Assembly: GCF_006439025.1 (NCBI RefSeq)
Contig: NZ_RCYZ01000001.1
Span: 868,001-932,000 of the forward strand
Reading direction: 5' to 3'
Length of the DNA: 64,000 nt
Source of the DNA: Hymenobacter nivis
GTDB lineage: Bacteria; Bacteroidota; Bacteroidia; Cytophagales; Hymenobacteraceae
Shown piece after piece: positions 1-8,063 of the stretch (the first letter of the stretch is position 1; the number at the start of each line of letters is the position of its first letter). Both the position numbers and the translations under genes were made by a program. The notes beneath the pieces are model-generated. The model ran no database searches, was not told where the DNA came from, and saw only the letters and a list, made by a program, of their open reading frames with translations.

Positions 1-252
1 GAAGGTGGTGAGGCCCGTTCGGGGAACGATGGTTAGGTTATTGGTGCCGCTGCCCACGAAGGCAACGTTCAGCAGCTCAATGCTGGCATATGGTAAGCTG
101 TTGGTAAAAAAAGCCCCTCGATACTCCACGTGGCCATCGTGCAGAATGAGTTTGGGGTTCAGGTTATTGGTCCCAATGGCAATTAATTCCGGCAGAAAAC
201 GCAGGCCAACAAAGCCCGCCCGCAGGTTGGCGGTATAAACGGTTGATTGCAT
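1..252 (-). CDS. Hypothetical protein, N-terminal part (runs off the window)
   Basis: An open frame of 84 codons begins with ATG at 252 on the minus strand and continues past position 1 without a stop. It starts MQSTVYTANLRAGFVGLRF and continues with alternating polar and hydrophobic residues plus repeated Asn-Asn-Leu (TNNLN, TNNLT). No signal peptide or catalytic motif is visible, and I do not recognise the family. It lies downstream of the ABC transporter gene on the same strand with about 90 bases between them, so co-transcription is possible. Reading the opposite strand here gives an Arg/Ser-rich product typical of a shadow frame. Confidence 0.5.
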   Translation of the reverse strand, partial: MQSTVYTANLRAGFVGLRFLPELIAIGTNNLNPKLILHDGHVEYRGAFFTNSLPYASIELLNVAFVGSGTNNLTIVPRTGLTTF

Positions 253-344
253 AGGTAAGGGTGGTGGCGGGCCGATGAAAGAGGCCCAAAATGATTTTGA
301 GCAAACGTAAGCTTCCTGCTCGACGCATCTCCGCCACTGGGCCC

Positions 345-2228
345 CTACCGATACCCGGCGGCTTGCAGCGCAAACAGCTCCGCGTAGCGGCCACCCTTGG
401 CCAGCAGTTCTTCGTGGGAGCCAATTTCCACAAACTGGCCGTTTTCGATGACCAGAATGCGGTCGGCCATGCGCACGGTGCTGAAGCGGTGGCTGATGAG
501 GACGGCGGTTTTGCCCTGGGTGAGCTCCTTGAAGCGCTCGAAGACTTCGAACTCGGCGCGGGCGTCGAGGGCGGCGGTGGGCTCATCAAGGATCAGGAGC
601 TGGGCGTCGCGCATGTAGGCGCGGCCGAGGGCGATTTTCTGCCACTCGCCGCCGCTCAGGTCTACGCCGCCGCTGAAGCGGCGGCCAATCATCTGGTCGT
701 AGCCGCCGGGCAGCTTGGCAATCACCGAATCGGCGAGGCTCTGGTGGGCGGCGGTTTCGATGCGGGGCTGGTTGTGGCGCTGGTCGATGCGGCCCACGGC
801 CAGGTTTTGGCCGGCCGGCAGCTGGAAGCGCACAAAATCCTGGAAGATGACGCCAATTTCCTGGCGCAGCTCGGCGGGGTCGTACTCGCGCAGGTCGTGG
901 CCGTCGAGCAGGATGCGGCCCTCCGCGGGGTCGTAGAGGCGGGCCAGGAGCTTGACGAGCGTGGTTTTACCGGCCCCGTTTTCGCCCACCAGCGCCAGCT
1001 TTTCGCCGGCGTGCAGCACGAAGGAGAGGTTGCGAATGGCCCATTTTGTACCATTCTTGTACTGGAACCCGACGTTTTCAAACTGAAACCCCTGCCGGAT
1101 GGGCCGGGGAAAGGGTCGGGCTATTTCGACGCCCACCGCCTGCCGCGTGATTTTGGGCCGCAGGGCAAAGAAATCAAAGAAATCCTGCAAGTACAAGGCC
1201 CCGTCGGCCACCGAGCTGAAGCGGCTCAGAATACCTTCGAGCAGGCCCCGCAGCCGCGCAAACGAGCCGGCCAGAAAGGTAAGCTGCCCGATGGAGATTT
1301 GCCCGGCCACGGCCCGCGCCAGAATGTAGACGTAGGCCCCGTAGTAGCCGGCCGCGCCCACCGCCGCGAACACCGTGCCCCAGCCCGCCCGCCGCAGCGC
1401 CAGGCCCTTGTTCTGGGCGTAAAACTTATCGGACAAGGTGCGGAAACGGTCCACCAAAAAGTCCGAGAGGCCGAAGATTTTCACCTCCTTGGCCGTTTCG
1501 TCGGAGGCCCCGGTCTGGCGCAGGTAGTCCAGTTCGCGGCGCTCGGGCGTCCAGGAGTGGCTGAGGGAGTAGCTGCGCTCGTTGAAGTGGCTCTCGCCGA
1601 GGAAGGCCGGCACTACGGCCAGCAGCAGCAGCCCCAGCAGCCACGGCTGGAAGGCTACCAGCCCGGCGGCCAGCAGCACGAGCGTCACGGCGTCCTGGCC
1701 CTGGGCCAGCACCTGGCTCATCAGCACCGAGCGTGAGAGCGTCTGGCGGCGGGCCCGCTCCAGCTTGTCGTAAAAGGCGCTGTCCTCAAACTGGTCCAAG
1801 TCGAGTTCGGCGGCGTGCTCCATCAGGCGGATGGAGGAGGCGTTGGCAAACAGGTCGCCGAGCAGCGAATCGAGCAAAGCCACGGCGCGGCCCGAGGCAT
1901 CGGCCAGCAGCACTAGGCCAAACTCCAGCGCCACCAGGGCCCCCACGGGCCCCAGGGCCCGCTCGGCAGCGGGCAGCCGCGTGAGCTGCACCACGTCGTC
2001 GAGGATGAGCTTGCCCACGTAGAGCGTGGCCAGCGGCAGGGCGGCCCGCAGCAGGCGCAGCAGCACGTTGCCCACCGTGAGGGCGGGGCTGGTGTGCCAA
2101 ATCAGTTTGAGGAAGGCCGGCAGGTGGCGCAGGGCCCCCACCCGCTCGCGCACGCTCACGGCGGGCTTCTCGGGGCCCCGGCCGCCGTTCGGGTTTTTGG
2201 CGGAGATAGTTTTCAGAAAGTCAAGCAT
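345..2228 (-). CDS. ABC exporter, fused permease and ATPase
   Basis: This 627-residue protein has the layout of an ABC half-transporter that works as a homodimer in the inner membrane. Residues about 45-340 form the transmembrane domain, with clear hydrophobic segments (for example VTLVLLAAGLVAFQPWLLGLL). Residues about 385-625 form the nucleotide-binding domain. Walker A is GENGAGKTT near residue 415, the signature is LSGGEWQKIALGRA near 525, Walker B with catalytic Glu is LLILDEPTAALD near 546, and the H-loop is LISHRFSTV. The length is normal for the family. The substrate cannot be read from the sequence; lipids, peptides and drugs are all possible. No partner half-transporter lies nearby. 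Confidence 0.92.
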   Translation of the reverse strand: MLDFLKTISAKNPNGGRGPEKPAVSVRERVGALRHLPAFLKLIWHTSPALTVGNVLLRLLRAALPLATLYVGKLILDDVVQLTRLPAAERALGPVGALVALEFGLVLLADASGRAVALLDSLLGDLFANASSIRLMEHAAELDLDQFEDSAFYDKLERARRQTLSRSVLMSQVLAQGQDAVTLVLLAAGLVAFQPWLLGLLLLAVVPAFLGESHFNERSYSLSHSWTPERRELDYLRQTGASDETAKEVKIFGLSDFLVDRFRTLSDKFYAQNKGLALRRAGWGTVFAAVGAAGYYGAYVYILARAVAGQISIGQLTFLAGSFARLRGLLEGILSRFSSVADGALYLQDFFDFFALRPKITRQAVGVEIARPFPRPIRQGFQFENVGFQYKNGTKWAIRNLSFVLHAGEKLALVGENGAGKTTLVKLLARLYDPAEGRILLDGHDLREYDPAELRQEIGVIFQDFVRFQLPAGQNLAVGRIDQRHNQPRIETAAHQSLADSVIAKLPGGYDQMIGRRFSGGVDLSGGEWQKIALGRAYMRDAQLLILDEPTAALDARAEFEVFERFKELTQGKTAVLISHRFSTVRMADRILVIENGQFVEIGSHEELLAKGGRYAELFALQAAGYR

Positions 2229-2658
2229 TACCGGGGCCCCGGCAAGGTTGGGGCCGGAAGGCCGGGGCCGCCGTTTTGGCAGGGCGGGGCGGGCCGCCAG
2301 GGCCGCGTGCCAAACGCAGCAATGGCCCGCAAGCGGTTCTTCTATCCCTCCAGTCCTGCCTTGATTTCAGCAATGCGCACCAACCCACCAGTTGTGTGGG
2401 CCCCTCCCGTGCCCCCCGCAGCATCTACCAATCAAGCTGAACAGAATACCATAATCTATTGGCAATCAGTATTATATTATTTAATAAGCAAATGCAAAAA
2501 CTTCATTACCCCGTGGCAGGAGTATATTTCGGAAGATTTGTATGTATCCATGAGAAAACTAGATTATTAGCCCACCCCGGCTTCTGAGCAAGTGCTACCC
2601 CAGGCGGTAGGAAAGCCCCGGAACGCCGCTAAAAGCAGTGCTTTACACCTTCCCCTCT
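2229..2658. other. Intergenic region between divergent genes
   Basis: About 430 bases separate the ABC exporter (minus) from the lipoprotein gene (plus). The left part is GC-rich. About 2440-2570 is distinctly AT-rich and is the likely place for promoters. I see no convincing ORF, RNA gene or strong hairpin; the plus frame crossing it has no sensible protein features. Confidence 0.5.
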
Positions 2659-3123
2659 ATGCCCAAGCTTTACCGCCTATTTTGGCTGCTGCTGCCACCT
2701 TTGGCGGCCTGTTCGGCCAACCAAGAACTACTAAACCGGGAGCCCAGCACCACCCGCTACAAGCGCGAAGGCGTCACCGCCCAGGTGCCAACCCGGGCGG
2801 TGTACGAGGGCGGCCGGCCCGATGGCACCGACGTACTAACCATCATCGTTGGGCGCTCCCCCCGCCCCGGCGACGGTTCCTTTATCATTAGCTACGCCAA
2901 GCCCACCGGGGCCCCCATTTCGGGCTACAAACCCACGGTGCTCACGTACACCTACGTAGAAAACTCGGTGGTCATTGGCACCAACTACAGCGCCCACCTG
3001 CGCGGCACGCTCACCCCAACGCCGCGGGGAGGGTATTCGGGCACTTTTCACGGGACGCGCCGGGGCGACGATTCCGACAAACGCAGCACCATCAAGGGCA
3101 CCTTCACCGACGTGCGCCCCTGA
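2659..3123 (+). CDS. Small predicted lipoprotein, unknown function
   Basis: The protein has 154 residues. It opens MPKLYRLFWLLLPPLAACSA: a short basic start, a hydrophobic core and a lipobox (LAAC). It should therefore be lipidated at that Cys and anchored in an envelope membrane. I chose ATG 2659 rather than the earlier in-frame ATG at 2638 because it puts the signal peptide directly at the N-terminus. The mature part is rich in Gly, Thr and Tyr with beta-like alternation (TYTYVENSVVIGTNYSAHLRG). No family was recognised. It stands alone, with an AT-rich gap downstream. Confidence 0.65.
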   Translation: MPKLYRLFWLLLPPLAACSANQELLNREPSTTRYKREGVTAQVPTRAVYEGGRPDGTDVLTIIVGRSPRPGDGSFIISYAKPTGAPISGYKPTVLTYTYVENSVVIGTNYSAHLRGTLTPTPRGGYSGTFHGTRRGDDSDKRSTIKGTFTDVRP

Positions 3124-3560
3124 TCCAGCAGAGCACCACGGCTTCGGGCCAAGCGTGGGGCACGCCGTTTGCTTAAAATTCGCTTAAGTAAAGGTAAAGG
3201 CAGGAATTAAGCCACAGCTTTCATTCAAGCCCATATCCATTAGAGCTTATATTTGCATGTACGCTCGCTTCACATTATTGATATAAGAATGCGTACCCGT
3301 ATCAAAAATGTACTATTATTCGATCAGCTAACTACAGTTAATTCTACTAATTAAAGTGGAACAAATACGAGGCAGAGCATTAACTATTTAAATACAGTTA
3401 ATTTTTATTTAAAAGTCATTTATAAATTTTCAGGGCGTCGTTTTTGGCCTACTAAAGCATGTATACGACGTCATTCTTTGAATTTTAGAATCCCCCAGAC
3501 AGCTTGTTTAAGTAGCTTTATTTCTACCAAACCCTAGCATTAAAAAAATAAGATAGAAGC
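3124..3560. other. AT-rich intergenic region preceding the exostosin-like gene
   Basis: About 435 bases. From roughly 3180 the composition changes abruptly to AT-rich, with many runs such as ttaattttt, and this continues into the glycosyltransferase gene. I see no ORF, tRNA or clear terminal repeat. The compositional edge near 3180 is the likely left boundary of acquired DNA. Confidence 0.55.
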
Positions 3561-4643
3561 ATGAAGTTAAAACTCTATACAGACTTGAGCCTTTTGGGAA
3601 AAGGTCAGCCTGTTGAACTACTGATACCCTTCATAGGCGACTTCGAAGCAGGTGCCGAATCAATCAGGCATGGCAGATACGACGATTTTCTAAAAAATGG
3701 GAAATCATTCTTAGAGCTAACCAGCATCGAGGAATGTGATGCCTGCTTATTGCCGATCTTCTACGATGTCATTGACAATCAAGCGAAGTTCGAGAAAGAT
3801 ATAGCGGAGTTTATAGCAAAAGTGGAGCAATCGGGCAAAAAGATATTAATTTTTGTTGGCCACGATGTCTTGGAAATCAATATTCCCGTTAAAAACTCCA
3901 TCATCTTCAATAGTGCGATAAGCAAATCAAAGCAAACCAAAAATGTCCATCCTTGGCCGCATTTTTTCGAAGATTTTTTAGAAAAATATAATAACGGGAA
4001 ACTAAACCCAAGGAATAAAGACGCGAAACCAATTGTGGGCTTTTGCGGATACGCACCGCCCCTGAACATTAAAATGGGCAGGGAAAAAATAGTCGGCATT
4101 GCAAAATTGCTCGCCAACTACGCCGGGCTCCTTCAAAGGTACCCGGATAGAATATCGCACTCTTACAGAGCGCGAGCAATAATAGGGCTGCAAAAGGCAA
4201 AAAATGTTACCACCAACTTTAGGTTGAAAAGTAATTTTGCTTTTGGCCCTACGGGCATGAACACTGGAAATACCGTAGAAAGTAATCAGGAGTTTCGGAA
4301 TAAGTTTTTCGAAAACATAGTAGACAGTGACTACACGCTATGCGTCCGTGGCTTGGGCAATAACTCGGTTCGTTTTTTTGAAACGATGTGCTGCGGCAGA
4401 ATTCCGGTGTTTGTGAACACGGACAGCACCTTACCTTTCGACGATTTGATTGATTGGAAGAAACTGTGCGTGTGGGTAGAAGAAAAAGATATAGATAGGA
4501 TAGGAGATATTGTGGCTGAATTCCACAGTAAGATTTCAGAAGAAGATTTTATTGAGCTGCAGAAGGAACTCCGCAGGATTTGGGAAGAGTATTTAACGCC
4601 AACCGGATTTTTCAAGCGGTTGAACTACTTCATCAACCAATAA
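3561..4643 (+). CDS. Exostosin-like glycosyltransferase (GT47-type)
   Basis: The 360-residue protein has no signal peptide. Its C-terminal half contains a pattern seen in exostosin-family glycosyltransferases: YTLCVRGLGNNSVRFFETMC, then CGRIPVFVN, then LPFDDLIDWKKL (about residues 258-300). In the family this region binds the nucleotide-sugar, and the enzymes build or modify polysaccharides or glycans. The N-terminal half (about 1-150) resembles the GT-B acceptor domain (LLPIFYDVI, KILIFVGHDVL). Codon use is AT-rich, with Lys, Asn and Ile abundant, unlike every neighbour, and the gene contains no GGGCCC site. No other polysaccharide gene is adjacent, so its acceptor is unknown. It looks horizontally acquired. 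Confidence 0.75.
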   Translation: MKLKLYTDLSLLGKGQPVELLIPFIGDFEAGAESIRHGRYDDFLKNGKSFLELTSIEECDACLLPIFYDVIDNQAKFEKDIAEFIAKVEQSGKKILIFVGHDVLEINIPVKNSIIFNSAISKSKQTKNVHPWPHFFEDFLEKYNNGKLNPRNKDAKPIVGFCGYAPPLNIKMGREKIVGIAKLLANYAGLLQRYPDRISHSYRARAIIGLQKAKNVTTNFRLKSNFAFGPTGMNTGNTVESNQEFRNKFFENIVDSDYTLCVRGLGNNSVRFFETMCCGRIPVFVNTDSTLPFDDLIDWKKLCVWVEEKDIDRIGDIVAEFHSKISEEDFIELQKELRRIWEEYLTPTGFFKRLNYFINQ

Positions 4644-4714
4644 CGCAGCAATTGCTGGCCCCGGCGAGGTAAGAAACTGGCCGCTGCTTAGCTTCTTGGC
4701 GTTGTGCAAAGTGT

Positions 4715-4759
4715 GAGGGCCCCGGGGCGACAGTTTATCACTGTTGTCCCGGGGCCCTC
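4715..4759. terminator. Bidirectional terminator-like hairpin
   Basis: GAGGGCCCCGGG and CCCGGGGCCCTC form a stem with further imperfect pairing around a short loop. It lies between the converging exostosin-like and SGNH esterase genes, so it could end both transcripts. It marks the right edge of the AT-rich segment. Confidence 0.6.
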
Positions 4760-4783
4760 TGCTTGCTTTTGTGGCACCACAGC

Positions 4784-5896
4784 TTACTCCTTCCCCACCA
4801 GCGGCCGGAAAAAAGGCTCCAGCTCTTTGGCCAAGGTGGCGTGATCTTCCACGTTGGGGTGGCCGCTGCAGCCGCGGGGCTGCATGGGCTGGAAGAAGAA
4901 CAGAGCCACGGGCTGGTCGGCGGGGTGGGCGGCGTCGGTGCGGGCTTTGACTGCCGTCAGGCAGTTTTGCAGCTTGGTGCGGTTCTGGCCGTTGGCCATC
5001 GGGCTGCTGAGCAGCGCAATGCGGGCCTTGGGGTACTTCGATTTCACCAGGCCCACAAAGCCAACGTAGCGGCCCACAAATTGGGCGCTGTCGAAGGGCA
5101 GGCGCGGGCGCTTGCCGTCGCCGTTGCTCAAATCATTGGTGCCCAAGGCAATGCTGACCACCTGGGGCGTAAAGGCGCTGAAGTCCCAGCGCTGCGGACT
5201 GGCTTCCTGGAAATCCGTCTTTTCGTACACCTGGGGCATGGTGGGCCCGTCGCTGTTCCAGTTGCGGTAGGCCCCAATGCCGCTCACGCTGCTCAGCACA
5301 AAGCGCGTGTGCAGGGCCCGGGCCACCCGGGGCCCGTAGGCCTGGTAGGCGTTGTGCTGGTCGTGGTAGGCCCCCGTGCCGCAGGGCACCTCCGAGGCGT
5401 CCATGGCCGCGCCGCAGGTGATGCTGTTGCCGATGAATTCGATGAGCGGCGCGGCCGGTTCGCGCAGGGCTTTCAGGCGCTGGCCCGTGATTTTCTGGAC
5501 GAAGATGGGCCCCGTGTGTGCCTCGGTGGCCTTATACACCCACACCGTGTGCCGGCCGGGGCCGGGGGCCGTGATGGTCAGCGGGTTTTTTGCATTGCCG
5601 TCGATGCGCAGGCGGCGCTGGTACACGCCGTCGAGCTCGTATTGCAGGTAGTTGTGGCTGCCGGCGTCTGGCAGGGAGGCGAATATTTCGCACTGGGGGC
5701 CCTCGAAGCTGAACCCAAAGTGCACCGCCGAACTGATGAGCTCCAGCTGCTTAGCTTCGGTGAGGCGGTAGCGGCCGTAGGCGGGCAGGGCGGTAGCGGG
5801 CAGGGTGCTGGGGCCCTTGGTGGGCACGGCGGCGGGCGCGGCAATCAGGCCCAGGCCGCAGAAAGCGAGGCGTACGTACTTGTTGAGCATTCTCAT
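4784..5896 (-). CDS. Secreted SGNH/GDSL carbohydrate esterase, CE2-like
   Basis: The 370-residue protein has an N-terminal signal or anchor (MRMLNKYVRLAFCGLGLIAA), then a beta-rich domain of about 100 residues, then an SGNH hydrolase domain. Visible blocks are IEFIGNSITCG (block I, catalytic Ser), SSVSGIGAYRNWNSD (block II Gly), VSIALGTNDLS (block III Asn) and GCSGHPNVEDH (block V, catalytic His). A small jelly-roll domain ahead of an SGNH domain and the GHPN ending fit carbohydrate esterase family 2, which removes acetyl groups from polysaccharides such as xylan or mannan. The substrate is inferred only. ATG 5896 is preferred over the upstream 5956 because it starts the signal peptide. It converges on the exostosin-like gene. 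Confidence 0.8.
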   Translation of the reverse strand: MRMLNKYVRLAFCGLGLIAAPAAVPTKGPSTLPATALPAYGRYRLTEAKQLELISSAVHFGFSFEGPQCEIFASLPDAGSHNYLQYELDGVYQRRLRIDGNAKNPLTITAPGPGRHTVWVYKATEAHTGPIFVQKITGQRLKALREPAAPLIEFIGNSITCGAAMDASEVPCGTGAYHDQHNAYQAYGPRVARALHTRFVLSSVSGIGAYRNWNSDGPTMPQVYEKTDFQEASPQRWDFSAFTPQVVSIALGTNDLSNGDGKRPRLPFDSAQFVGRYVGFVGLVKSKYPKARIALLSSPMANGQNRTKLQNCLTAVKARTDAAHPADQPVALFFFQPMQPRGCSGHPNVEDHATLAKELEPFFRPLVGKE

Positions 5897-6100
5897 GGTG
5901 AAGCGGGCCACCGCCGCGGGGAGGGGCCCCGGGCACGGCAGCAGCGAAGGTAGCACGGCGAGCTAGCCCGCAAATGCCCCGTTTTTGGCAGGCACGGCCC
6001 TATACTCGCACTAGCTTTTGGCCGGGGCCCCGGCCCGCGGGGGCGCTTACCGGGGCCCCTAAGGCCGGCTAATTCCCTCACTGTCAAGCCCTGTTTCCCC

Positions 6101-6706
6101 ATGCCACACCCCGCCGCAAAACTCTCCCTCAGCAGCTTTTTGGTGCTGCTTTCCGTTTCGGCCGCCACGGCGCAGGCCCCATCGCCAGCGGATGAGTGTG
6201 AGAAGCTAAAAATAGAAGTAGCCAAGCTCAAGTTTGAAAACGCGAACCTGCGCAAGGGCCTGCTGGCCACCCCCGGGCACCAGGCCGCGCTGGCCGGCAC
6301 GGCCGGCGGGCCCGCGCAGAGCGGCCCCGCCCCGGCCGAGCAGCGCCAAACGGTGCAAAAAGTGACCCTGGCGCTCGTGAAGTGCGCGGGCAACGCCAAG
6401 GCCCAGACCGTCGCCGTCACGCTCCTGCTCACCAACGCGGGGCCCACCCAGGACCTGCAATTCGAGCAAGTGACGGCTGTTGACGAGCAGGGCCAGGAAT
6501 ATAGGACGTTCGACATGCACATCGGCGCGGGCGGGGCCCGCAACAAGCTGGCCACCGGCGTGCCCGTACGGGCCACCTTCGTCATCCCCAAAGTGCTGCC
6601 CACCACCAGGTCTTTCAAGCTCCTCTCGTGCCCGGTATATGACAATGCGAGCCCGGGCCGGACGCTCGGCGTGGAGTTCCGCGACGTGGCCATCGCCTGG
6701 AAATAG
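6101..6706 (+). CDS. Secreted protein with short coiled coil, unknown function
   Basis: The 201-residue protein starts with a signal peptide (core LSSFLVLLSVSAATAQA, cleavage likely after AQA). A charged stretch follows (ECEKLKIEVAKLKFENANLRKG, about 31-52 when read across two heptad groups) that should form a short coiled coil. Next comes an Ala/Gly/Pro linker, then a beta-rich domain of about 110 residues (KVTLALVKC...VAVTLLLTN). It is likely periplasmic or surface exposed. No catalytic motif is visible and no family was recognised. It is followed 51 bases later by the MFS transporter gene on the same strand. Confidence 0.6.
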   Translation: MPHPAAKLSLSSFLVLLSVSAATAQAPSPADECEKLKIEVAKLKFENANLRKGLLATPGHQAALAGTAGGPAQSGPAPAEQRQTVQKVTLALVKCAGNAKAQTVAVTLLLTNAGPTQDLQFEQVTAVDEQGQEYRTFDMHIGAGGARNKLATGVPVRATFVIPKVLPTTRSFKLLSCPVYDNASPGRTLGVEFRDVAIAWK

Positions 6707-6757
6707 CCAGCGCGCGCGGCGCTAAACTCCCGCCCAAGGCCCGACCTTTGGGGCCCT

Positions 6758-7969
6758 ATGCCCGCTGCTACCACCACCACGGCCCCCGCCACCCGGCCTT
6801 ACACCGCCGGCTTCTGGCTGATGTGCCTGTCATCGTTCCTGTTTTTTGCCAGCTTCAACCTGTTGCTGCCCGAGCTGCCCGACCATCTCACCCGGCTGGG
6901 CGGGGGCCAGTACAAGGGCTTCATTATCGCCCTGTTTACCCTCACGGCGGGCCTGAGCCGGCCGTTCAGCGGCAAGCTGGCCGACACGGTGGGGCGCATT
7001 CCGGTGATGGTGTTCGGGTCGCTGGTGTGCTTCATCTGCGGGTTTTTCTACCCGTTTGCGCTCACGGTCACGGGGTTTCTGGGGCTGCGGCTGCTGCACG
7101 GCTTCAGCACGGGCTTCAAGCCCACGGGCACAGCCGCGTTCATCGCCGACATTGTGCCCGTGGCGCGGCGCGGCGAAGCCATGGGCTTGCTCGGCGTGAC
7201 GGGCAGCCTGGGCATGGCCGCCGGTCCGGCCTTCGGCTCGTGGGTGGCCGAGCATTACTCGCTCAACACCATGTTTTACTGCTCCAGCGCGTTGGCGCTG
7301 CTCTCGCTGCTGGTGCAAGGCACCCTCACCGAAACGCTGCCCCAGGCCCAGCGGCAGCGCTTTAGCTTTTCGCTTCTCAAGCTAAACTGGAGCGAAGTAC
7401 TGGAGCCCCAGGTGTTTGCACCGGCCCTCACGACGCTGCTGTGCATGTTTCCGTACGGGGCGGTGCTGACGGTGATACCCGACCAGAGCCGGCTACTGGG
7501 CCTGGCGGGGCCCACCAAGGGGCTGTTCTACATCTGCTTCACGTTGGCCTCGCTGGCGGTGCGGCTGGTGGCGGGCAAATCGTCGGATACCTACGGCCGG
7601 GTGGCGGTGCTGCGGTGGTCGGCAGGCATCTTGGCCGGGGGGGTGGCGCTGCTGGTCTGGGCCCCGTCGGTGCCGGTGTTTCTGGCCGGCGCGGTGGTAT
7701 TTGGGCTGGGCACAGGCCTGAATTCGCCCACGCTCTACGCCTGGACCATTGACCTGAGCCACCCCGAGCGCCGGGGCCGCGGCGTGGCCACCATGTACAT
7801 CGCCCTCGAAACCGGCATCGGCGTGGGGGCCCTGCTGGCGGGCTGGGTGTTTGATAACCAGCCCGGCCGCCTGCCGTGGGTGCACGCCGCCAGCCTGGCC
7901 AGTGTGCTAGGGGCCCTGGCGTTTTTGCTGCTGCGGCGCCCGGCCCCGGCGGGGGCCCCTGCGGCGTAA
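6758..7969 (+). CDS. MFS transporter
   Basis: The 403-residue protein has about twelve hydrophobic segments in two halves. The loop between TM2 and TM3 has the MFS motif A (GKLADTVGRIP), and a related motif (GKSSDTYGRVA) lies between TM8 and TM9. The N-terminal half contains LLHGFSTGFKPTGTAAFIADIVP. The length is normal for single-polypeptide secondary transporters of the inner membrane. The closest general type is drug or metabolite efflux, but no substrate is evident. The start ATG 6758 follows a near-consensus -7 box (GACCTTTG, 6742) by only a few bases, suggesting a very short leader. Confidence 0.88.
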   Translation: MPAATTTTAPATRPYTAGFWLMCLSSFLFFASFNLLLPELPDHLTRLGGGQYKGFIIALFTLTAGLSRPFSGKLADTVGRIPVMVFGSLVCFICGFFYPFALTVTGFLGLRLLHGFSTGFKPTGTAAFIADIVPVARRGEAMGLLGVTGSLGMAAGPAFGSWVAEHYSLNTMFYCSSALALLSLLVQGTLTETLPQAQRQRFSFSLLKLNWSEVLEPQVFAPALTTLLCMFPYGAVLTVIPDQSRLLGLAGPTKGLFYICFTLASLAVRLVAGKSSDTYGRVAVLRWSAGILAGGVALLVWAPSVPVFLAGAVVFGLGTGLNSPTLYAWTIDLSHPERRGRGVATMYIALETGIGVGALLAGWVFDNQPGRLPWVHAASLASVLGALAFLLLRRPAPAGAPAA

Positions 7970-8063
7970 AAAAGACTGAAAAAAGCTGGATGAAGAATGC
8001 GGGAATTTTAGGCGAAGGCGGTAGTTTTAACCGCCCTTTCCTACTTTTTTCTGCTTTATTTGG

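Noticed and set aside
291..1736. Long plus-strand frame (481 codons) opposite the ABC exporter gene
   Set aside because: It is the antisense of a clear ABC transporter with all ATPase motifs; the translation is rich in Gly, Gln, His and Val without domain features. Shadow frames of this kind are common in this GC-rich DNA.
2094..2570. 158-codon plus-strand frame in the gap after the ABC exporter
   Set aside because: Its first part is antisense to the exporter's N-terminus and the rest runs through AT-rich spacer; no domain, signal peptide or plausible start.
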